A DNA stretch of 64,000 nt from Verrucomicrobiales bacterium (GCA_029213265.1 JARGNG010000012.1:59654-123653), one strand, 5' to 3'. Positions 47,755-57,013 are shown, counted from the first letter of the stretch. The notes: a model not told the origin generated them from the letters alone. Numbers and translations: made by a program.

Positions 47755-48342
47755 ATGGTTGGCACTTCTCCGAAAGCAAATTCCAAACGCGAAGACATCG
47801 TCGAAATCGCTTCCCGTCTTTTTTACGAGCAGGGTTTCGGCGCGACAGGCATCAAACAGATCATCGACGAAGTAGGCATTGCCAAAGGCACTTTCTATTC
47901 CCACTTCCAATCGAAGGAAGAGCTCGGACTTGCATGGCTGAAAGCTCGCCACCACATCTGGAACCAATGGTTCGAAGATGCCATCGCCGGGAAAGGAAGC
48001 GCCTCGACGCAACTGATCGCCACCTTCGATTTTCTCGCTTCGTGGCTCAAAGAATGTGACTACCGCGGGTGTGCCTTCATCAATACGATGGCGGAGACAC
48101 CGAACGCCGCGAATCCCATGCGCGGGGAAGTCATGAGCCATAAACAGAAGCTCCATGAGCGTTTCCAGGAACTGGCCGGCGTTCACTGCCAGGATTCCGG
48201 AGAGGCGGAATCGGTATCTCAAACTCTGGGAACGACGCTCTACCTGCTCTTCGAAGGCGCTCTGGTGGAAGCTCAGAACTTTCAGGACTCGTGGCCCATC
48301 GACGCGGCCCGCAGCTCCGCGCAATCGCTTCTCGAAAATTAG
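47755..48342 (+). CDS. TetR/AcrR-family repressor
   Basis: 195 residues. N-terminal helix-turn-helix ~12-58 ([47 protein letters not shown] split), with the diagnostic K-G-T-F-Y-x-H-F segment. The C-terminal helical ligand domain contains three cysteines, two in [11 protein letters not shown] and VHCQDSG, which may sense electrophiles as in NemR-type members. The start ATG 47755 is preceded by operator copy 1, so it probably represses itself. It also likely controls the operon starting at 48620, whose upstream region holds an identical palindrome. The inducer is unknown; an electrophile or xenobiotic fits the downstream enzymes. Confidence 0.93.
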   Translation: MVGTSPKANSKREDIVEIASRLFYEQGFGATGIKQIIDEVGIAKGTFYSHFQSKEELGLAWLKARHHIWNQWFEDAIAGKGSASTQLIATFDFLASWLKECDYRGCAFINTMAETPNAANPMRGEVMSHKQKLHERFQELAGVHCQDSGEAESVSQTLGTTLYLLFEGALVEAQNFQDSWPIDAARSSAQSLLEN

Positions 48343-48487
48343 ACAATCTACCAGTCGCAAGTCCCCCCCACCTCATGCCAGCTTACTATTCTCCACTTTC
48401 CTGCCCTATGCCCCCCGCATCGCCAATCTTTCCCGAGCTGATCTCTCCCCAATTTTTCAAAGGCTTCCTCTATTTTCCCTACTTGAG

Positions 48488-48501
48488 ACCGACCGGTCGG
48501 T
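48488..48501. promoter_or_regulatory. TetR operator, copy 2 (14-bp palindrome)
   Basis: Exact second copy of ACCGACCGGTCGGT, in the 277-bp gap between the regulator and the hydrolase gene, 119 bp before the hydrolase ATG. No other gene lies in this gap. The shared context G-palindrome-T is the same in both copies. Confidence 0.8.
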
Positions 48502-48619
48502 TGTAACCGTAGCCAGTCTTTTTTTATCACTCTTATTCCGTCCGATTACCCGCCACGCGGTGGAGACCCTGACAGAGACACCCAGAAACCCAATCAAACC
48601 ACCACCCCAAACTAACATC

Positions 48620-49675
48620 ATGAATATCCATCCTACCCCTGACCTGAAACCGGAACACCTAACTCCACGATTTCTCGTGGCCTACGGATCCCTCTTCCTC
48701 GCCGGCATCGCCGTCCTCACCTTTCTCGCCGCGAAGCCGACCTCTGCGGTCGCTTCCGAGCCCACCGAAGTGCGATCCGATCAAACTTCGCTCGACGATC
48801 AGACCATTCACTATCAATCGGTCCAGATCGAGGGACAGCAGATCTTCTATCGCGAAGCGGGACCCAAAAATGCTCCCACCGTTCTACTGCTGCATGGGTT
48901 CCCGACCTCTTCTCACATGTTCCGCAATCTGATTCCCGCTCTCTCGAATCGATATCATGTGATTGCTCCGGACTACCCGGGCTTTGGACAGAGTTCGATG
49001 CCGGCGGCAGATGAGTTTGACTACACCTTCGATCACCTCGCTTCCATCCTGGAGCAATTCATTGAAGCAAAGGGTCTCGAGAAATACAGCCTCTACCTGA
49101 TGGACTACGGTGCCCCGGTCGGTTTCCGACTCGCGGCCAATCATCCTGAGCGAATCGACTCCCTCATAATTCAGAACGGCAACGCCTATGACGAAGGTCT
49201 TCGGGAATTCTGGGATCCCATCAAAGCCTATTGGGCGGACCCGTCCGCAAAAAATCGGGATGCACTTCGTGGCCTCCTCACCAGCGACGCCACCCGCTGG
49301 CAATACACGGAAGGCGTTCGCGAGTTGACTGCGATCAGTCCCGACAACTGGCTGATTGATCAGCGCGGCCTCGATCGGGTAGGCAATCAGGAGATCCAGC
49401 TCGATCTCTTTCTCAGCTATGGCAGCAATCCACCGCTCTACCCTGAGTGGCAGACCTACTTTCGTGAACATCAGCCTCCCACCCTTCTCACCTGGGGCAA
49501 AAATGATCCCATCTTTCCTGAAGAAGGTGCTCACCCCTACAAGCGCGATTTGAAAAACCTCGAGTTTCACATCCTCGATACCGGGCACTTCGCTCTCGAA
49601 GAAGATGGCGATGTCATCGCAGGGCTGATGCTCGATTTCCTCAGTCGCAATGTCACCAACCCGGACGATCGCTAA
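48620..49675 (+). CDS. Alpha/beta hydrolase with Asp nucleophile (epoxide hydrolase/dehalogenase type)
   Basis: 351 residues from ATG 48620; an N-terminal hydrophobic anchor ([20 protein letters not shown]) precedes a 35-residue linker. [11 protein letters not shown] (~92) gives the oxyanion region, and the elbow is [15 protein letters not shown] with Asp162 at the nucleophile position, as in epoxide hydrolases and haloalkane dehalogenases that form an alkyl-enzyme ester, not serine esterases. A late Asp ([12 protein letters not shown]) and His (DTGHFALEE) complete the triad. First gene of an operon with DUF1348 (42-bp gap) and PPOX (34-bp gap) under TetR control. The reaction (ring opening or dehalogenation of a small toxic compound) is inferred. 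Confidence 0.9.
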   Translation: MNIHPTPDLKPEHLTPRFLVAYGSLFLAGIAVLTFLAAKPTSAVASEPTEVRSDQTSLDDQTIHYQSVQIEGQQIFYREAGPKNAPTVLLLHGFPTSSHMFRNLIPALSNRYHVIAPDYPGFGQSSMPAADEFDYTFDHLASILEQFIEAKGLEKYSLYLMDYGAPVGFRLAANHPERIDSLIIQNGNAYDEGLREFWDPIKAYWADPSAKNRDALRGLLTSDATRWQYTEGVRELTAISPDNWLIDQRGLDRVGNQEIQLDLFLSYGSNPPLYPEWQTYFREHQPPTLLTWGKNDPIFPEEGAHPYKRDLKNLEFHILDTGHFALEEDGDVIAGLMLDFLSRNVTNPDDR

Positions 49676-49717
49676 GCTGATCCAGCAGCAGCACTACCAC
49701 GACAACCACTCGAAGCA

Positions 49718-50161
49718 ATGAGCTCACCTTCCCTCCCATCGGAATTCCGTCCTCCCCTTCCCCCCTTTACGGAAGAAACCGCCCGGCAAAAAGTGCAGGC
49801 CACCGAGGATGCCTGGAACACTCGCGACCCCGAACGCGTGTCCCTCGCCTACACGAACGACACCGTATGGCGCAATCGTTCCACCTTCCTTCATGGGCGG
49901 GAAGAAGTGAGATCGTTTCTCGAAGGAAAATGGGATCGCGAGCTGGACTATCGGCTCCGGAAAACACTCTGGGCTTTCACCGGGAACCGCATCTCGGTGA
50001 AGTTCGAATACGAATACCACAACAGCGAAGGACAGTGGTTTCGCGCCTACGGAAACGAACAATGGGAGTTTGCTCCCAATGGTCTCATGCAATGCCGCGA
50101 AGCCAGCATCAACGACCTCGCGATCGGAGAATCTGATCGCCAGTTCCGATGGGATCGCTAG
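49718..50161 (+). CDS. DUF1348 / NTF2-like protein
   Basis: 147 residues; an NTF2-like cone fold is indicated by the opening helix [35 protein letters not shown] (split), then [16 protein letters not shown] and alternating strands [24 protein letters not shown]. These are family marks of DUF1348 proteins, cytosolic enzymes or binding proteins without an established reaction. It lies 42 bp after the Asp-type hydrolase and 34 bp before the PPOX gene, so it is probably co-transcribed. DUF1348 members often occur beside such hydrolases and TetR regulators, suggesting a step in the same detoxification route. Confidence 0.9.
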   Translation: MSSPSLPSEFRPPLPPFTEETARQKVQATEDAWNTRDPERVSLAYTNDTVWRNRSTFLHGREEVRSFLEGKWDRELDYRLRKTLWAFTGNRISVKFEYEYHNSEGQWFRAYGNEQWEFAPNGLMQCREASINDLAIGESDRQFRWDR

Positions 50162-50195
50162 ACCTCTTCTTTAACCATCTAACACAACACTACTC

Positions 50196-50786
50196 ATGGG
50201 CCGGAACTTCACTGACTTTGCTTTCACCCCGAGCGTCAAAGAGGCGCAGGAGCACTATGGCTCCCGCAAGAACTATGAACGCATGGAGGAGGATCCTGAT
50301 CGTTATCTCCTCACGAACCAGGAGAAAGACTACATCCCGAGCCTCGATTTTTTCTTCATGGCAACCACCGGCGAGAATGGCTGGCCCTACGTGCAGTATC
50401 GAGGCGGGCCAAAAGGATTTCTCAAGGTCCTCGACGATCAAACGCTCGGCTTTTCCGACTACCGGGGAAACCGGCAATACATCAGTGTTGGTAACATCAA
50501 CCACGGCGGAAAGGTTGCTCTCATCCTTCTCGATTTCCCACGTCGTATCCGGCTTAAGATCTGGGCGACCGCTACCGTCGTCGATGCCGAAGACGACCCG
50601 GATCTCGCCGCCCGACTTCGTGATCCGGAGTATCCCTCGAAAGTGGAGCGGCTCATCACTCTCACGATTCAGGCCTACGACTGGAATTGTCCGCAGAACA
50701 TCAAACCTCGCTACACCGGGGAAGAGATCGCGGAAAATCTGGAAGAGTTGCTGCCAGAGGTCATGAAGTCGCTGACTGACGACTGA
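50196..50786 (+). CDS. Pyridoxamine 5'-phosphate oxidase-family flavoprotein
   Basis: 196 residues with the PNPOx-like split-barrel: FFMATTGENGWPYVQYRGGPKGFLKVLDD is the core FMN-binding strand region, followed by FSDYRGNRQYISVGNI and KVALILLDFPRRIRLKIWATATVVD. Family members bind FMN or F420 and reduce small molecules; true PdxH residues for pyridoxamine phosphate are not evident, so this is the PPOX-like group. Third gene of the TetR-regulated operon (34 bp after DUF1348), a typical partner of the Asp-type hydrolase in electrophile detoxification clusters. Convergent with patatin; the stops are 30 bp apart. Confidence 0.9.
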   Translation: MGRNFTDFAFTPSVKEAQEHYGSRKNYERMEEDPDRYLLTNQEKDYIPSLDFFFMATTGENGWPYVQYRGGPKGFLKVLDDQTLGFSDYRGNRQYISVGNINHGGKVALILLDFPRRIRLKIWATATVVDAEDDPDLAARLRDPEYPSKVERLITLTIQAYDWNCPQNIKPRYTGEEIAENLEELLPEVMKSLTDD

Positions 50787-50815
50787 TGGGAAAGATCCCG
50801 GTCGCAATGTTCGGA

Positions 50816-51655
50816 TCACTCGCTTTCGTTTTTGAGCAGCGCCTCCAGTTGGCGGCGCAACTCGTCCATGGGTTTTGCCGCCTGCTCGTAGACATCTTCG
50901 ATCCTGTCAAAATCGAGAATGCGGATTCCATCCGGATTCGTTTGCAGGTAGATCGCAGGCGGACATTTCTGAACGGCTTCCCGGGTCGCTCTTTCTGTCA
51001 TGGTATCGAAGGTCCCGAGGAGAGCGTCGATCATCTTCGGAGGTTCCCCGGTTCCCGGCCGGCGGGTAGGCGTGACATCGATCGCAATGATGGCATCGCA
51101 TTTTCCGACGAGGACTGAGTGGGGCAAATTCTCGACGACTCCTCCATCGACGAGGACCCGCCCCTCGTGCACGACCGGTTCGAATACGCCCGGAATCGCC
51201 ATGCTCGCCTTGAGCGCAGGTAGAAGGGGCCCTTTCTCGAAAACGACCCGCTCCCGCGCTTCGAAATCAGTCGCGACTGCGTAGAAGGGAATTTTCAGTT
51301 CTTCGAAGGTTTCCACCGCAAGCTGATCGAGGAGGTAGCGGAGAAATCCATCCGGCGAGAGAACGGCTCCGTGAGTGGGAACAGGCCGGAAGAACTTCAG
51401 CCATTGAAAGAGATTCCGCCGCTTTCTTCGCAATTCCTGAAACCGGTCCTCCTTCAGAATAATATGTTCGCGAACTCCCTCCCGAATCTCCGCCCCGGAT
51501 ATTCCCGAAGCATAGAGGGCACCGATCAGGGAGCCCATGCTGGTGCCGGCGATGGCCTTCGGAACAAGGCCGAACTCGTCGAACACCTCGATCGCGAGAA
51601 CGTGAGCGAGTCCTCTCACCCCGCCCCCGCCCAGAGCGATGCCAATACTTTTCAT
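50816..51655 (-). CDS. Patatin-like phospholipase
   Basis: 279 residues with the complete patatin set: oxyanion GGGGVRG at 9-15, nucleophile Ser39 in AGTSMGSLIGALYASG, and the catalytic aspartate in VLVDGGVVENLP. The catalytic Ser-Asp dyad releases fatty acids from glycerophospholipids. No signal peptide, so cytosolic or secreted by a type III/VI route not seen here. RssA-like bacterial patatins have this length and an IIAIDVTPTRRP segment. It is convergent with the PPOX gene and 97 bp from the PQQ-like gene end; it does not appear to be in an operon. Function in membrane turnover is inferred. Confidence 0.93.
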   Translation of the reverse strand: MKSIGIALGGGGVRGLAHVLAIEVFDEFGLVPKAIAGTSMGSLIGALYASGISGAEIREGVREHIILKEDRFQELRRKRRNLFQWLKFFRPVPTHGAVLSPDGFLRYLLDQLAVETFEELKIPFYAVATDFEARERVVFEKGPLLPALKASMAIPGVFEPVVHEGRVLVDGGVVENLPHSVLVGKCDAIIAIDVTPTRRPGTGEPPKMIDALLGTFDTMTERATREAVQKCPPAIYLQTNPDGIRILDFDRIEDVYEQAAKPMDELRRQLEALLKNESE

Positions 51656-51752
51656 GAAGGGGTTCGCAGGATTCCGGCCGGAGTTTCCGGGGTCTCCGTG
51701 GCGCAGCAGAAGGTCGAAGCGTTGGAGGGGTGGGAGCGGTCGGACATGACGA

Positions 51753-53003
51753 CTACTCGGAAATACAGAAGAGATGATTCTCTCCCCGGATGAAGAGCTC
51801 GTTGTCGACCGGGGCAGGAGTCGCGTCGACGGTTTCCCCGACGGAGTTGGTGGCGACGACTTCGAGAGTGCCCGCGTCCTTGATCACAGTCGTGTTTCCG
51901 CTTCGTCCGGTGAGGTAGACATGACCACCGGCCGCGATGGGCGAAGCGTAGGTATTCGCGATGCCCGGAATCCGCTCGGGGCCGAAGAGGACTTCCCCGG
52001 TGGCAGCGTCGTGGCAGGTCAGAATACCGGTCTTTCCTTTGTGGTAGTAGAGTCGCCCGTCGGAGAGAAGCGGCGAAGCAATGTCGGGAGTATCGCGGTC
52101 CACCGACCAGACGACTTTGTCGGTGCCGGCAATGTCGCCTTTTCCATCCAGTCGGAAGGCCCCGAGAAAGGACCCCCGAAAGCCGCTCCCGATGTAGACA
52201 ATGTCATTCGCAAAAACGGCGGAGGCGACAGGACGTTGCGTCTGTCCCCCGCAGCGCCAGAGCTCGGCGCCGGTTTCCAGATCGTAGGCGCGGGCCTGAT
52301 TTTCCCCGTTCATGATGACCTGCTTTTTCCCGCCGGACTCAACAACGAGAGGAGTCGCCCAGCAGGTCGGCTCGTCTCGATCTGTTTTCCAAATGGTCTC
52401 ACCGGTGCTCTTGTCGACCGCGTAGAGGGCCGATTGCCCCTCGTGATCCCAGGGGACGATAATCTTGTCTCCGGCCAGCGTGGGGGAGCTGCCTTCGCCA
52501 AACGAATTCCTGGTGGTCATCTCGCCAAACTCACGGCTCCATTTCAGTTCCCCCTCCATCGTGAAACAATGGAGACCTCGGGATCCGAAGTGCGCGTAGA
52601 CATGCTCCCCGTCGGTGAAAGGCGAGGCGGAGGCAAAGCCGTTCGTGCTGTGGGTTCCTTCATGAGGTGTCGCCGTCACGGCCGTTTTCTCCCAGCGCAA
52701 CGCGCCGGTGTTTCGGTCATAGCAGAACAATTTGAATTCACGCTTTGCGCTTCCCACTGCCGAAACAACGAAGACCTGGTCCTTCCAGATTGCCGGTGAG
52801 CCGGAACCACGTCCGGGAACAGCGACCTTCCACTTCACATTCTTCGTCGCGCTCCATTCCGTGGGTGGTTGAGCCGTGAGAGAAACCCCGTTGCCATTGT
52901 CCCCGCGCCAGTGAGGCCAGTTCCCGCCCCGGGCGGAGACGGAGGAAAATGTGACTATGGTCACGGTGAGGAGTAGGGTTTTGGAAAGGATACGTGAGGG
53001 CAT
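51753..53003 (-). CDS. Secreted PQQ-like beta-propeller protein
   Basis: 416 residues with signal peptide (MPSRILSKTLLLTVTIVTFSSVSARG). Propeller repeats of the PQQ-like family: WPHWRGDNGNGVS at the mature start, YDRNTGALRWEKTA, VDKSTGETIWKTD, YDLETGAELWRCG, HDAATGEVLFGPE. It is a paralogue of the protein at 36360-37643, both starting with the W-x-x-x-RGxNGxG blade closer. No dehydrogenase or metal-ligand residues were recognised, so it is probably a scaffold or substrate-binding protein outside the cytoplasm. It is divergent from the thioredoxin gene across 232 bp without a clear gene. Confidence 0.92.
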   Translation of the reverse strand: MPSRILSKTLLLTVTIVTFSSVSARGGNWPHWRGDNGNGVSLTAQPPTEWSATKNVKWKVAVPGRGSGSPAIWKDQVFVVSAVGSAKREFKLFCYDRNTGALRWEKTAVTATPHEGTHSTNGFASASPFTDGEHVYAHFGSRGLHCFTMEGELKWSREFGEMTTRNSFGEGSSPTLAGDKIIVPWDHEGQSALYAVDKSTGETIWKTDRDEPTCWATPLVVESGGKKQVIMNGENQARAYDLETGAELWRCGGQTQRPVASAVFANDIVYIGSGFRGSFLGAFRLDGKGDIAGTDKVVWSVDRDTPDIASPLLSDGRLYYHKGKTGILTCHDAATGEVLFGPERIPGIANTYASPIAAGGHVYLTGRSGNTTVIKDAGTLEVVATNSVGETVDATPAPVDNELFIRGENHLFCISE

Positions 53004-53235
53004 AGGACGGAATGGTGACTGCTTGAATGGGTTACGAATGGGATGCGAAGAGGTATGGATTACGAAAATGGCCGGGAAATATCAAGAAGGCTGTCAGGAA
53101 ATAGTGCCTGATTCCCCGGTGGAAGATACAATGGGCGGCTACTCCCCGCACGCCCCGGTATCGCCTGCGTCCAAAACGGCTTCGACCTCTCGAATTTCTC
53201 GATACTTCGACCGACACCGTGCTTTATTCTCCGTG

Positions 53236-53694
53236 ATGACATCTTCTCTCACTGCCGACTCCCGTGGAATTATCCTACCCTGCCCTGCCTGCGAATCCGC
53301 CAATCGAATCGCCTATGCCCGTCTCGGTCAGAAGGGGCGGTGCGGTACCTGCAAAGGGGAACTGCCCTTTCCCGCGCTCCCGGTGGACATCACCGCGGAG
53401 GAGGATTTCACGAACCTGATCGCCCAATCCCCGCTGCCCGTGATTGTCGATTTCTGGGCGACGTGGTGCGGCCCCTGCCAAATGATGGCGCCCGAATTTA
53501 CAAAAGCCGCCGGGATGGCATCCGGCCGGGCCATCCTTGCGAAAGTGAATACGGAGAAACTGCCCGGCATTTCCAACACCCAGCGCATCCAGGGGATTCC
53601 CGCGTTCATTCGATACACGGGAGGAAGTGAAGCGGCCCGCACGACCGGATTTCAACCCGCGGAGAGATTGCTGACCTGGGCGGAGGTGGAATGA
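53236..53694 (+). CDS. trxC: Thioredoxin 2 with N-terminal zinc ribbon
   Basis: 152 residues from ATG 53236; the open frame runs ~95 codons upstream but only the part from here aligns with TrxC in character. N-terminal zinc ribbon cysteines C16, C19, C36, C39 (CPACESANRI...RCGTCKGELP), then the thioredoxin fold with active site W77-C78-G-P-C81 and the cis-proline region IQGIPAFIRY. TrxC reduces disulfides in the cytosol under oxidative stress. A second ATG does not exist nearby, but GTG directly precedes ATG at 53233, so the start may be one codon earlier. Convergent with the GH5 gene; stops are 12 bp apart. Confidence 0.93.
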   Translation: MTSSLTADSRGIILPCPACESANRIAYARLGQKGRCGTCKGELPFPALPVDITAEEDFTNLIAQSPLPVIVDFWATWCGPCQMMAPEFTKAAGMASGRAILAKVNTEKLPGISNTQRIQGIPAFIRYTGGSEAARTTGFQPAERLLTWAEVE

Positions 53695-53706
53695 AGGAGG
53701 GAGTTT

Positions 53707-54819
53707 TCACCTCCCTACCGACAAGCCCCGAAACCGCTCCAGCCAACCCTTCTTCAGCGCATCCGCAATCGTAGGCTCCTCCATCGCGCCGTATTCCTCC
53801 GCAGTCTTCCCCCAGTAAAAACTGATCCACCCGTCGACAATGTCGTCCGTTTCCTCCATGAACTGCACCAACTCATCGGCGCTGCAGCGCAGGGGAAAGG
53901 TCTCTTCGACCACGATGGGTTTTCCGATGTCGTAGGCCTGGATCGCGGCGACCGCCTTGTCGACCTCGCCCGCTTTCGGATAGAAATGCACGGCGACGAA
54001 ATCGAGGCTTTCACCGACGGACTCCGAGTAGAAAAACGGTTTGCCCGCGCCGAAGTGAAATACCCAAGGAATGACACCCACGGTGATGAGGTGCCCCTGG
54101 TCCTGCTTGCGGATTGCGGCCGTCAGCCGGTCGACCCAGGCCTTCGCGACCTCCTCGCGTTCACGCCCGGCAAGATCGAGCGTGAGCCGCTGGACAAATG
54201 ATTTCCCCGCAAGCTCGCCGGTGACCCACTCCGTCTCCACTTTGTCCTTTCCCGCCATGACAGGCTCGTTCATGAGGTCGTAGCAGAACACCGCCGGGCT
54301 CCCGCGACAGGTCTTTGCGATCGCTTCCCAAAACCGCGCCTGCACCTCCCATCGCTCCGCTTCGTCCAGCGCGTTGAACCATTCCGGCACGTCGTGTTTG
54401 TGATAGCAACCCAGTCCCGTAATATCGAGATAGAGCCCCTTTTCCTCTGCGAGCGCCAGCAGCTTCGAGAGGCGTTCCAGGTTCGCCGCATTCGTTCGGT
54501 CGGGTGCCTCCATGAAACGGCCCGTCTGAAGATGGATCCGGATCACATTCGCTCCGAGATCCACGATCTCATCGAAATCCTCCACGATGACCTCCCACTG
54601 GTCCGCCCAGTAGTCCTCGATCAGCCCTCCGGTATTTTCATTGTGATCGTAGTTCACGCCCCAAGGACGAAAGACTTTGCCGGAGTCGGCAAACACAAAG
54701 TGCCTCCCGTCCTCAGAAATGCGAATCCGCTCCAACTTCGAAGCCTCCGCGGCCTCTGCTCCGAAGCCGCTGGAAAAAAGCCCGGCGACCAAACTAAGAA
54801 CCATTGGAAATCCACGCAT
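53707..54819 (-). CDS. Exported GH5-type glycoside hydrolase (cellulase fold)
   Basis: 370 residues from ATG 54819 (signal peptide MRGFPMVLSLVAGLFSSGFGAEA). GH5/clan A features: the N-terminal FRPWGVNYDHN block, NVIRIHLQ, the acid/base Glu185 in YDLMNEPV, the HFYPKAG strand and a nucleophile candidate Glu306 in KPIVVEETFPL. These enzymes cleave beta-linked glucans, mannans or other glycans by retention. Linked here with sulfatases and esterases only by being in the same window, not by operon. It is convergent with trxC; 205 bp to the next minus-strand gene end holds no gene. Confidence 0.9.
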   Translation of the reverse strand: MRGFPMVLSLVAGLFSSGFGAEAAEASKLERIRISEDGRHFVFADSGKVFRPWGVNYDHNENTGGLIEDYWADQWEVIVEDFDEIVDLGANVIRIHLQTGRFMEAPDRTNAANLERLSKLLALAEEKGLYLDITGLGCYHKHDVPEWFNALDEAERWEVQARFWEAIAKTCRGSPAVFCYDLMNEPVMAGKDKVETEWVTGELAGKSFVQRLTLDLAGREREEVAKAWVDRLTAAIRKQDQGHLITVGVIPWVFHFGAGKPFFYSESVGESLDFVAVHFYPKAGEVDKAVAAIQAYDIGKPIVVEETFPLRCSADELVQFMEETDDIVDGWISFYWGKTAEEYGAMEEPTIADALKKGWLERFRGLSVGR

Positions 54820-55024
54820 CACAACCGGTATTGAATCAGATGACGGGCAGAAATGGAATCCTTTATGCCCGGTGGGGGCCGTGCGAACCGATCCGCACGA
54901 CTTCATTCTTCAGGACTGTAGGTGAGGTCTGTGACTTCGCCGTGGAGCCTTGGGAAATCGTTCTCATGGAGTCTCGATGAGTCACGCCTCAATCGCCTCC
55001 AACCGTCCCGTCTAAAACGGCATC

Positions 55025-56407
55025 TCACTGGGAAGTTCCGCTGATCTCGACAAGCACCGACTCCTCATTCAGTTCGAATCTCTCCAGGGAATACAGCTGC
55101 TTCCAGTCTTCCAGCATCTCTGTCAGGGAGACTCCGCGGTAGCTGATCGGATACTCCACCTTCGGATAAGGACGACGCTCATACATGGCATTGAGCTTCA
55201 CCCCCGCGTGATTGGCCACAAACCAGAAGTGGTCCGTCGCATTCTCAAAACTCGCGTAGGGGACATGCAGGTCGAAGATATTTTCCAGATCCCTGTTTTC
55301 CCGGGGAATGCCCGGAATCCCGGGTAGCTGAAACACTGCCAGCGCCCTTTGCTGATAGGAAAACTCGATCTCTTCAACCGGTCCATCCGCTGAATCCTCG
55401 ATCGCAAGGTGTTGGAGCAGATCATCGTAATTGTGGAAGGAAAGAAGGCCGGCCCCGGTCCGCTTGAAGTAGCGTGGCAGATCGTGAAGGGGAGTAAATT
55501 CGAGGCAAACGACAGTTCGCCCGTCATTCAATTCGCTGGGGGTGTATGTCAGATTCTCGATTCCAAGCTTCTCCACCCGGGAACCGGATTCCACGGGTCC
55601 CCCTCCCGAACCCGGAGGAAAATGGGAAGTCGCAATCACTTCGACGGTAAAATCGTCCTCCCGATGAATTGCCCCGTTCTGGAGCGGAATGGTGAACTTC
55701 TTCGCGTGCCCGTACTTGAATTCGGAAACCACTACCGCCGGCGACGAATACAGGGGGGCGGGAAACACCAGTTTCGTGCGTGAGTCCCAGGTCCCGCGAC
55801 TCCGTCCGTTCTGCCGAAACGGAACTCCATTAGCGAAACGGATTTCCGTATCGTCTATATGGAGAAAATCCGGTCCTCCGAATTTCAGCTTCAGGGTCGG
55901 ACTTCTTTCATCCACTTCGAGGGCTTCCCCGGCATCCGGTACCGGCTCAAAAGTTGCGCCGTCAAAAATCCCATGAACGTGATCGCCCGCATCGGGGCCC
56001 GTCGGGTAGAACATCTCAATCAACTCGATCCCCACGTTCTCTCCGTTCGGAAGCGTGCCCTGTTGCTCCTCATCGGCGACGATGACTGTCTTCGGAATTC
56101 CCGGATAAGCGGGAAGCGGCTGACTCAGCCGAGCGGAGAGCTGACCGATCCTGCCCTCTCGATTACTCCAGCCAATTTGGAGTTCGGGTTGTTTTCGAAA
56201 GCCGGGCGCACGGGGCTTCGGCGGTATGGGAATCGGATGGAATTGCGGACGCGCCGACCCGGGGGCGAGAAATAATCGGGGCGGCTCAGCAAACAAAGTG
56301 CCGGCCAGAAGTGTTGCCGTCACAAAAAATTGGAGCCTGGAAAAAGGTCGATATCCGTTTGAATTCAAAGCAACAGGTAGCGTAGTAATTCGCTCAACTC
56401 CTGTCAC
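55025..56407 (-). CDS. Exported protein of unknown function, GTG start
   Basis: 460 residues; the first in-frame start is GTG 56407 and no ATG precedes the hydrophobic leader, so GTG is assigned (GGAAGG lies ~10 nt upstream). Signal peptide SRLQFFVTATLLAGTLFA is followed by a proline-rich linker (PRPQFHPIPIPPKPRAPGF). The rest is mostly beta-strand, with blocks FLHIDDTEIRFANG, LVFPAPLYSSPAVVVSEFKYGHAKKF and a C-terminal WFVANHAGVKLNAMYERRPYPKVEYPISYRGVSLTEML in pieces. No known family was recognised. It stands alone between the GH5 gene and the island boundary. Confidence 0.8.
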   Translation of the reverse strand: MTGVERITTLPVALNSNGYRPFSRLQFFVTATLLAGTLFAEPPRLFLAPGSARPQFHPIPIPPKPRAPGFRKQPELQIGWSNREGRIGQLSARLSQPLPAYPGIPKTVIVADEEQQGTLPNGENVGIELIEMFYPTGPDAGDHVHGIFDGATFEPVPDAGEALEVDERSPTLKLKFGGPDFLHIDDTEIRFANGVPFRQNGRSRGTWDSRTKLVFPAPLYSSPAVVVSEFKYGHAKKFTIPLQNGAIHREDDFTVEVIATSHFPPGSGGGPVESGSRVEKLGIENLTYTPSELNDGRTVVCLEFTPLHDLPRYFKRTGAGLLSFHNYDDLLQHLAIEDSADGPVEEIEFSYQQRALAVFQLPGIPGIPRENRDLENIFDLHVPYASFENATDHFWFVANHAGVKLNAMYERRPYPKVEYPISYRGVSLTEMLEDWKQLYSLERFELNEESVLVEISGTSQ

Positions 56408-56511
56408 TACGAATCAACCTTCCGAAATCTTTCACGCTACGGCACCCCCACCATCCCGGTTGGGCCGACGCACTGATAGGAACTCCTTGAAAAGGCAAAT
56501 TCCAATCCATG

Positions 56512-56534
56512 GAAATGTCGGAGGCGAGGGCGGG
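56512..56534 (+). repeat. Att-like repeat remnant, outermost copy
   Basis: GAAATG-TC-GGAGGCGAGGGCGGG matches the stretch at 56732-56754 in 21 of 23 positions (differences TC/AT). Both contain GGCGAGGGCGGG, the tRNA-Cys 3' acceptor/T-stem sequence. The 220 bp between could be the residue of an earlier integration. Confidence 0.55.
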
Positions 56535-56570
56535 CAGCGCCAGTTCAAGCGCAGCGAGAGCTAATAATTC

Positions 56571-56587
56571 GTTTCGCGGAGCGAAAC
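56571..56587. terminator. Hairpin GTTTCGC-GGA-GCGAAAC
   Basis: A seven-base-pair stem with a three-base loop, without a following T-run on either strand close by. It lies upstream of the GTG-start gene (minus strand) and just outside the island, so it may be a terminator or a small palindromic element; the assignment is weak. Confidence 0.3.
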
Positions 56588-56731
56588 CTGACAGCGCATC
56601 TGGCCCGAGGCTTTTTTGACACCTGGCGAAAAAGACGAGGGCTGGAATTATCCTGCCCTTAGGTCACGATCTGCCGGTGGCAGTGAATCTTCGCTTCCCG
56701 CCCCGGTGGGGCTCTTTGCATTCCGCTGCGC

Positions 56732-56754
56732 GAAATGATGGAGGCGAGGGCGGG
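56732..56754 (+). repeat. Att-like repeat, inner copy overlapping the distal att site
   Basis: Second copy of the 23-bp GAAATGNN-GGAGGCGAGGGCGGG sequence; its right part is the start of the 21-bp repeat shared with tRNA-Cys. Confidence 0.55.
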
Positions 56755-56762
56755 AATCGAAC
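56742..56762 (+). repeat. Distal attachment site, 21-bp copy of the tRNA-Cys 3' end
   Basis: A plus GGCGAGGGCGGGAATCGAAC is identical, in the same orientation, to 63948-63968 inside tRNA-Cys. This is the classic signature of integration at a tRNA gene, where the element restores the tRNA end at one side and leaves a copy at the other. Beyond base 56762 the tRNA match stops (GCC instead of CCG). Confidence 0.88.
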
Positions 56763-56881
56763 GCCAAAATCCTTATACACTGATAATAAGAGAGTTACAA
56801 AATACGCTATGGCACTGTGTGTCTCACTTGTGTGTTACAGTAAAATACAGATTTCCTTCAGCCAGGTCAATGGACTTCGCC

Positions 56882-56899
56882 TTTGAAAATTGTTTCAAA
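56882..56899. promoter_or_regulatory. Inverted repeat TTTGAAA-ATTG-TTTCAAA
   Basis: Perfect seven-base arms with a four-base centre. The core TTGAAA-N4-TTTCAA recurs at 57679-57694 and 59904-59919; this copy and the last are the same sequence read on opposite strands. It lies 114 bp past the small membrane protein gene end. Operator role inferred. Confidence 0.5.
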
Positions 56900-57013
56900 T
56901 CAACCTGACCGAACAGGGCAATCCGGCTGATGAAGCTCAATGCTTCAGTGCCAAGTCGCTCTTCGCGTTCATCACTGCTTGAACGGACGAGAAATTTGAA
57001 GCGACGAACTGAT

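Larger units (their letters stand above)
56408..57013. other. Gene-free boundary between chromosome and island
   Basis: About 600 bp without a convincing gene. It holds two copies of a 23-bp repeat, a hairpin (56571-56587), the distal att copy and an operator-like inverted repeat (56882-56899). A minus-strand frame of 76 codons at 56824-57054 (MKVGNWRSCRFLTESVRRF...) overlaps the end of the small membrane protein gene by 41 bp and has no Shine-Dalgarno, so it is left out. Confidence 0.6.
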
